From assembly GCA_012960245.1 (NCBI GenBank), contig DUBO01000004.1:1-45775 (forward strand): DNA of 45,775 nucleotides, read 5' to 3'. The translations under genes and the position numbers were made by a program. Below, in pieces: positions 42,143-45,775 of the stretch. Within the stretch, counting starts at the first letter, position 1; each line of letters opens with the position of its first letter. The stretch is from Candidatus Binatota bacterium (GTDB lineage: Bacteria; Desulfobacterota; Binatia; UBA1149). The notes below the pieces were generated by a model. It made no database searches. It was not told the origin of the DNA and saw only the letters and a program-made list of their open reading frames with translations.

Positions 42143-43210
42143 TCAGCTGCCCTGCCCCCTGAGCCTGCGCCACGCCTCGTTGGCCTCGCCTGATCCCGGG
42201 TAGCCATTTACGACTTTCTGGAGGCTGAGCTTGGCGTCTATCTCGTCGCCGATAGCTGCAAACGCGTCGGCCAGGCGCAGCAGGGCTGCCGCCGTGCGAT
42301 CGCCTGAACGGTATGACACGACGACCCGGTTGTACTCGAGTATGGCGCGCGAGTACTGGCCCTGGCGAAGGCAGGCCTCGCCGATCATGAACTGAGCGTC
42401 ATCGCGGTAAGACGAGTCGCTATGGTCGTGGATAAAATTACGAAATGCCTGGATCGCGCCATCGTTGTCGCCAGCCTCGAACAGCTCGACGCCCTTGCCG
42501 TAGTCACTCCCTCGGAGAGACGACGGCACCTTCGGTTTTTCCCAGGAACTCTCCGACATGCCGAAACCAGGCCCACCGGAGTCGGCTTCATCGTCGCCCC
42601 AGGCGCCAGCGGCCGGTGCCCGGGCTTCGCCGGCCGTGCGGTCTGCCGGCGGCGCTGTGGCTTGCGCGGTATCTGCCTCGGCTGCCTCGGCATCAGACGG
42701 GCTGGGAATCCGGCCGAAAGGAACTTCACCGGCTTTCTGTTTATCCGCCCCGACCTCAACCCATCCGTCCGGAGCCGAAAGGCCGGGCCACTCGAGCAAC
42801 CCTTCTCGACCATTACCCGCCGAGGTTGCTGCGCCCGCCGTCGCGGTCGCTCCTACTCCTGCCACGGCAGCAGGCCCTTCTACCACCACGGCACCTTCCT
42901 GCCCCGGCACAGCCTGGCCAGGAAGCAACTCAACTCGGCCGGGACCTTCGACGCCGGGGACCGGCGAAACGACCGGCGCCACGCGATCGGCCGACGACTC
43001 GGCTTGGTAGCCCAGCTCTTCGAGCATGGCCCGCAGGCGCTCCTGCTCAATTCGCAGCTCTTCTATAGCGCGGCGTTGCCGCACCTGTACCCGCTGCAGT
43101 TCACGGGTGCCCCGGTCGCCCGACACGACGCCGTACTGGGGCCCACAGGCCGAAACCAACAGGGTCGCTGTCAGAAAGCAGGGCATCAACAACAAGCGGG
43201 CGTTCTTCAT
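42143..43210 (-). CDS. cpoB: Tol-Pal-associated TPR protein CpoB/YbgF-like, lipoprotein
   Basis: A 355-residue envelope protein. The signal peptide ends in the lipobox LVSAC (Cys22), then comes a coiled coil (about residues 40-75, Arg/Glu/Leu rich), a long Gly/Ala/Pro-rich linker and C-terminal TPR repeats (about 235-350, starting YGKGVELFEAGDNDGAIQAF). In E. coli CpoB is a soluble periplasmic protein that couples Tol to PBP1B; a lipobox form is seen in several other groups. It lies 2 bp after pal, with tolB upstream. Confidence 0.88.
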   Translation of the reverse strand: MKNARLLLMPCFLTATLLVSACGPQYGVVSGDRGTRELQRVQVRQRRAIEELRIEQERLRAMLEELGYQAESSADRVAPVVSPVPGVEGPGRVELLPGQAVPGQEGAVVVEGPAAVAGVGATATAGAATSAGNGREGLLEWPGLSAPDGWVEVGADKQKAGEVPFGRIPSPSDAEAAEADTAQATAPPADRTAGEARAPAAGAWGDDEADSGGPGFGMSESSWEKPKVPSSLRGSDYGKGVELFEAGDNDGAIQAFRNFIHDHSDSSYRDDAQFMIGEACLRQGQYSRAILEYNRVVVSYRSGDRTAAALLRLADAFAAIGDEIDAKLSLQKVVNGYPGSGEANEAWRRLRGQGS

Positions 43211-43212
43211 AT

Positions 43213-43743
43213 TCAGTCTTTTCCCAGGTCAACCAGTCGTGCGCGCCGGTTGCGTCGCCAGCAATCCGGGTTGGCATCCTTGCAAAGGGGGAGCTCTTCT
43301 CCGTAGCTCACAGTCGACAGCCTGTCGGAATCTACCCCGAGGGCGACCAGTCCGTCAACAACGGCTCGCGCTCGGCGAGCGCCCAGCGCCAGGTTGTACT
43401 CCGAGGTGCCGCGCTCGTCGCAGTGCCCTTCAACTTCGATCCTGTTGCCCGGGTGAGTGGCAGCCCAGGCGGCGTTGCGCTCGAGAACTGCCATCGCATC
43501 TTCGCTCAACTGCACAGAATCAAACTCAAAGGATACGTTTTCCAGGGGGCCACCCGAGGCCACGGCGCCCATCTCTTCAAACTGGTTTATGCTTGGCTCG
43601 GCCGCGAGCTCTTCGCTGGCCACGAGCCCCTGGTCGCGGGTTCCGCCGCCCCATCCGCCGAACACGCTTTCGCCCTGGGTCGAACAGCCAGCCATGACCA
43701 GTACGCACAGGGTCGTTACCGCCATCGTAGCTGCTACCCGCAT
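43213..43743 (-). CDS. pal: Peptidoglycan-associated lipoprotein Pal
   Basis: A 176-residue outer-membrane lipoprotein that tethers the membrane to peptidoglycan. The lipobox is VMAGC (Cys20 from this start). The OmpA-like domain holds EVEGHCDERGTSEYNLALGA and RRARAVVDGLVALGVDSDRL, with the peptidoglycan-binding Asp/Arg residues. I prefer the ATG at 43743 because it gives a normal 20-residue lipoprotein signal. A GTG at 43782 with a very good AAAGGAG 7 bp upstream would add 13 residues. It belongs to the tol-pal operon. Confidence 0.94.
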   Translation of the reverse strand: MRVAATMAVTTLCVLVMAGCSTQGESVFGGWGGGTRDQGLVASEELAAEPSINQFEEMGAVASGGPLENVSFEFDSVQLSEDAMAVLERNAAWAATHPGNRIEVEGHCDERGTSEYNLALGARRARAVVDGLVALGVDSDRLSTVSYGEELPLCKDANPDCWRRNRRARLVDLGKD

Positions 43744-43871
43744 ATTTTCTCGCCTCGTTGTTACACCCATCTTCGTCACCACTTTTTCACTCCTTTCAGC
43801 ACAATATCCCTTTCAGAACCGTATCCAGTCCAACACCGTATCGTCGGTTCCCACTCCAGGTGTTTACTATC

Positions 43872-45164
43872 TCATTGCAGGCGGCCAGACCACGTGGGGG
43901 CCGCATCATCTCCGGGGCCCGACGTGAGTCGGGTTATTATGCCACGGGCAGCGTGCACCATGTAGAGGTCGCGATCGCCAGCGCGCTTGCTCGAAAAAAC
44001 GAGGAAGCGTGAGTCGGGCGACCAGGACGGATCTTCGTTTTCACCCTCAAAAGTCAGCTGCCGGGGCTTACCGCCCGCGGCGGGCATTGTCAGGATCTGG
44101 AAATATCGGCCCACGCGGCCCGTCCAGGCCAGGTGACGACCATCGGGGGACCAGGCGGGCGAGCAGTTGTAGCTGCCCTCGAAGGTCACCCGCCTCATGT
44201 CGCTACCGTCCTTCTTCATGACATATACCTGTGGCGTACCCCCTCTCGACGAGCAGAACGCCACCGAGTGGCCGTCGGGAGACCAGGCCGGATCGACGTC
44301 GATGCCCCAGTGCCGGGTGAGCCTGCGCGTGCGCTCGCTGCCAAGATCGAGGAGATAAAGGTCGGAATTGCCCTCGACCTCGCGCGAGAAAAGCAACGAG
44401 AGTCCCTGCGGCGCCCAGGCAGCGCCCACGTTGACGCCGTGGCGGTGGGCAAGGCGACTATCGTTACCGCTCGAGAGGTCGTAGCCGTAGAGTACCGGCT
44501 TGCCGCTCTTGAACGAGGTAAAGGCTATTCGCGTAGCGTCACGGTTCCAGGCCGGCGCCATGGTGATAGACCTGTGCGCCGTCAAGCGCGACACCGCGCC
44601 GTCAAAGCTGTACACGTAAAGCTCCCTGAAGTGTTCCTCTCGGTCGGAGACAAAACCTATCCAGGAATGAAAGGGCCCTTCGCGACCCGTCACGATCTCC
44701 ATGACACCGTCGGCGACCTGGTGCGCCATTGCCGACACCGCGTCCACCGATCCGTTGAGACGACGTCCGCCCAGGCTGCGTCCCGCGGCTACGTCAAAAA
44801 ACCTGACTTCGACAGTGATGCCCCCGGGCGTACCCGTGTAACTACCACCCACGACCCCGAGCACTCCCGCCGTTGACCAGCCTCCATAGCCATCGCTGGA
44901 CGGCAAGCCCAGGCCCCGCGGCGGATCGACTACGTTAAAAATGCCCGACCTGCGAAGATCTTCGGCCAGCAGCTCATTAAAGCGTGCGGCCGCGGCCGGC
45001 CTGGTCTCGCCACCACCCCACTCCAGGCCGGGTACCGACACGGGCACGAGCACCGACCCGGGCCGCGAAATCTCGCCCCTGACCTGGGCCTCGGCCCGCG
45101 CGTTAATAAGCAGCAAGACACTGCAGACCATCAGGATCAGGGCCTTGCCCCGGCAGGTGATCAT
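43872..45164 (-). CDS. tolB: Tol-Pal system beta-propeller protein TolB
   Basis: A 430-residue periplasmic protein. A signal peptide (about residues 1-26, ending RAEAQ) is followed by an N-terminal alpha/beta domain and a six-bladed beta propeller whose blades show repeated P-x-W-S-P-D-G motifs (DPAWSPDGHSVAFCSS, SPAWSPDGRHLAWTG, DPSWSPDSRFLVFSS). It interacts with Pal and TolA during outer-membrane constriction. Its ATG overlaps the tolA stop by 4 bp. A 128-bp gap separates it from pal. Confidence 0.96.
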   Translation of the reverse strand: MITCRGKALILMVCSVLLLINARAEAQVRGEISRPGSVLVPVSVPGLEWGGGETRPAAAARFNELLAEDLRRSGIFNVVDPPRGLGLPSSDGYGGWSTAGVLGVVGGSYTGTPGGITVEVRFFDVAAGRSLGGRRLNGSVDAVSAMAHQVADGVMEIVTGREGPFHSWIGFVSDREEHFRELYVYSFDGAVSRLTAHRSITMAPAWNRDATRIAFTSFKSGKPVLYGYDLSSGNDSRLAHRHGVNVGAAWAPQGLSLLFSREVEGNSDLYLLDLGSERTRRLTRHWGIDVDPAWSPDGHSVAFCSSRGGTPQVYVMKKDGSDMRRVTFEGSYNCSPAWSPDGRHLAWTGRVGRYFQILTMPAAGGKPRQLTFEGENEDPSWSPDSRFLVFSSKRAGDRDLYMVHAARGIITRLTSGPGDDAAPTWSGRLQ

Positions 45165-45775
45165 CTCTTTCGAGCCCCCGCGGCGTTGGCCAGGTCGTCT
45201 GAATTGAACTGTATGATCACCTCGCTGAACTCCTTCCTGTAACGATCCGGGGGAGGCTCTATCATGCCCGCGCTCCTGACCGCGTTCTCGACCGACCTGT
45301 CGAAGCCCGCGTTGCCCGACTCAGACAGCAGTCGGACCGCAGCCAGGCTTCCATCTGGCCTTACGCTGAAACTCACCGATACCGACAACCCGGTACCGGC
45401 ATCTCCGGCCCAGATCCAGTTGCGGCGCAGGGTATCGATGAGCGTGTTGTAGTAGCGAAGAAACTCAACCCCCTGCAGCAAGTCGCCAGTGGCAGGGGCG
45501 TCCCCGGCAGACCCGCTCAAAGTGGCTAGCTTGCTGCCGTCTTCACTCTGTACGGCAGGCGGCGTGGTTTTCGGCGCAGGCTCAGACGCGGGGATGTTCT
45601 CCAGCACAGCTGCCACGGGCGCGGCCTTCTCCACGGGCGCGGCCTTCTCCACGGGCGCTGGCTTCTTGGCCACCGGCTCAGGCTTCTTCACGGGTACCGG
45701 CTTCTTCGCCACCGGCTCAGGTTTCTTCACAGGTACTGGCTTCTTCGCCACCGGCTCAGGTTTCTTCACAGGTAC
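45161..45775 (-). CDS. tolA: TolA/TonB-like protein, C-terminal part (runs off the window)
   Basis: A partial gene open to the right edge; the true start lies outside. The visible 204 residues begin in Lys/Pro/Glu/Val repeats (KKPEPVAKKPVPV, then APVEKA), followed by a linker and a TonB/TolA C-terminal domain (about 90 residues: YYNTLIDTLRRNWIWAGDAG; SVSFSVRPDGSLAAVRLLSE; FDRSVENAVRSAG). The domain contacts Pal/TolB across the periplasm. Adjacent tolB supports TolA rather than TonB. The inner-membrane anchor and tolQ/tolR would lie further right. Confidence 0.88.
   Translation of the reverse strand, partial: VPVKKPEPVAKKPVPVKKPEPVAKKPVPVKKPEPVAKKPAPVEKAAPVEKAAPVAAVLENIPASEPAPKTTPPAVQSEDGSKLATLSGSAGDAPATGDLLQGVEFLRYYNTLIDTLRRNWIWAGDAGTGLSVSVSFSVRPDGSLAAVRLLSESGNAGFDRSVENAVRSAGMIEPPPDRYRKEFSEVIIQFNSDDLANAAGARKR
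45660..45775 (-). repeat. 39-bp tandem repeats in tolA
   Basis: Units at 45660-45698, 45699-45737 and 45738 to the window edge each encode a 13-residue Lys/Pro/Val repeat. The second and third are identical over the visible length. They form the extended periplasmic arm of the protein and continue outside the window. Confidence 0.9.

Noticed and set aside
1-45775. CRISPR arrays, insertion sequences, prophage or integron features
   Set aside because: No regularly spaced repeats, transposase, integrase or attachment-site pattern was seen; the window reads as core chromosome.

Overview
The window looks like a chromosomal segment of a GC-rich Gram-negative bacterium. A Tol-Pal envelope system, lipoprotein signal peptides, PanBCD, a one-piece tmRNA and the order ilvC-psd-pssA-leuA all fit. 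That gene order, and a secreted enzyme ending in thrombospondin-type-3 calcium repeats, point to the deltaproteobacterial grade (Myxococcota, Desulfobacterota or relatives such as Binatota), probably an uncultured lineage. This placement is inferred from gene content only. I see no phage, insertion sequence, CRISPR array or integrase.

Layout. 189-619: tmRNA gene (ssrA, minus strand) with a clear promoter. 640-5681: a minus-strand catabolic operon: aldehyde dehydrogenase, zinc alcohol dehydrogenase, double-hotdog thioesterase, DUF779 protein and amidohydrolase. 5862-8070: a plus-strand phosphatase-like protein and an acyl-CoA synthetase. 8102-11950 (minus): smpB, the pantothenate genes panB-panC-panD and a deoxynucleoside kinase. 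12029-13947 (plus): nagZ and a SPOR-domain protein. 13937-15022: mtnA. 15155-15592: a small START-like protein. 15596-19510: a 1304-residue secreted penicillin-acylase-type hydrolase. 19679-19751: tRNA-Ala(GGC). 19917-21541 (plus): gpmA and a flippase-like membrane protein. nadK and rarA follow, divergently transcribed.

From 23702 to the right edge every gene is on the minus strand. In transcription order these are tolA (partial)-tolB-pal-cpoB-ribF-rluD, rho, rpsB-tsf-pyrH-frr-uppS-cdsA-rseP-tsaB and a DUF465 gene, then ilvD-ilvH-ilvC-psd-pssA, and finally leuA-truA. Many neighbours overlap by 4 bp, so translational coupling is likely. Two usual partners are absent from their expected places: ilvB (acetolactate synthase large subunit) and dxr (between cdsA and rseP).

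The most notable signal is upstream of leuA (26133-26341). It has a promoter-like sequence, a 25-codon leader ORF with a Leu-rich core (residues 10-15 L-A-E-L-L-L, mostly codons uncommon in the neighbouring genes), mutually exclusive RNA pairings and a strong intrinsic terminator. This is the architecture of a leucine-responsive transcription attenuator. The predicted transcription start lies only a few bases before the leader ATG, so the leader peptide may be translated from a nearly leaderless RNA.
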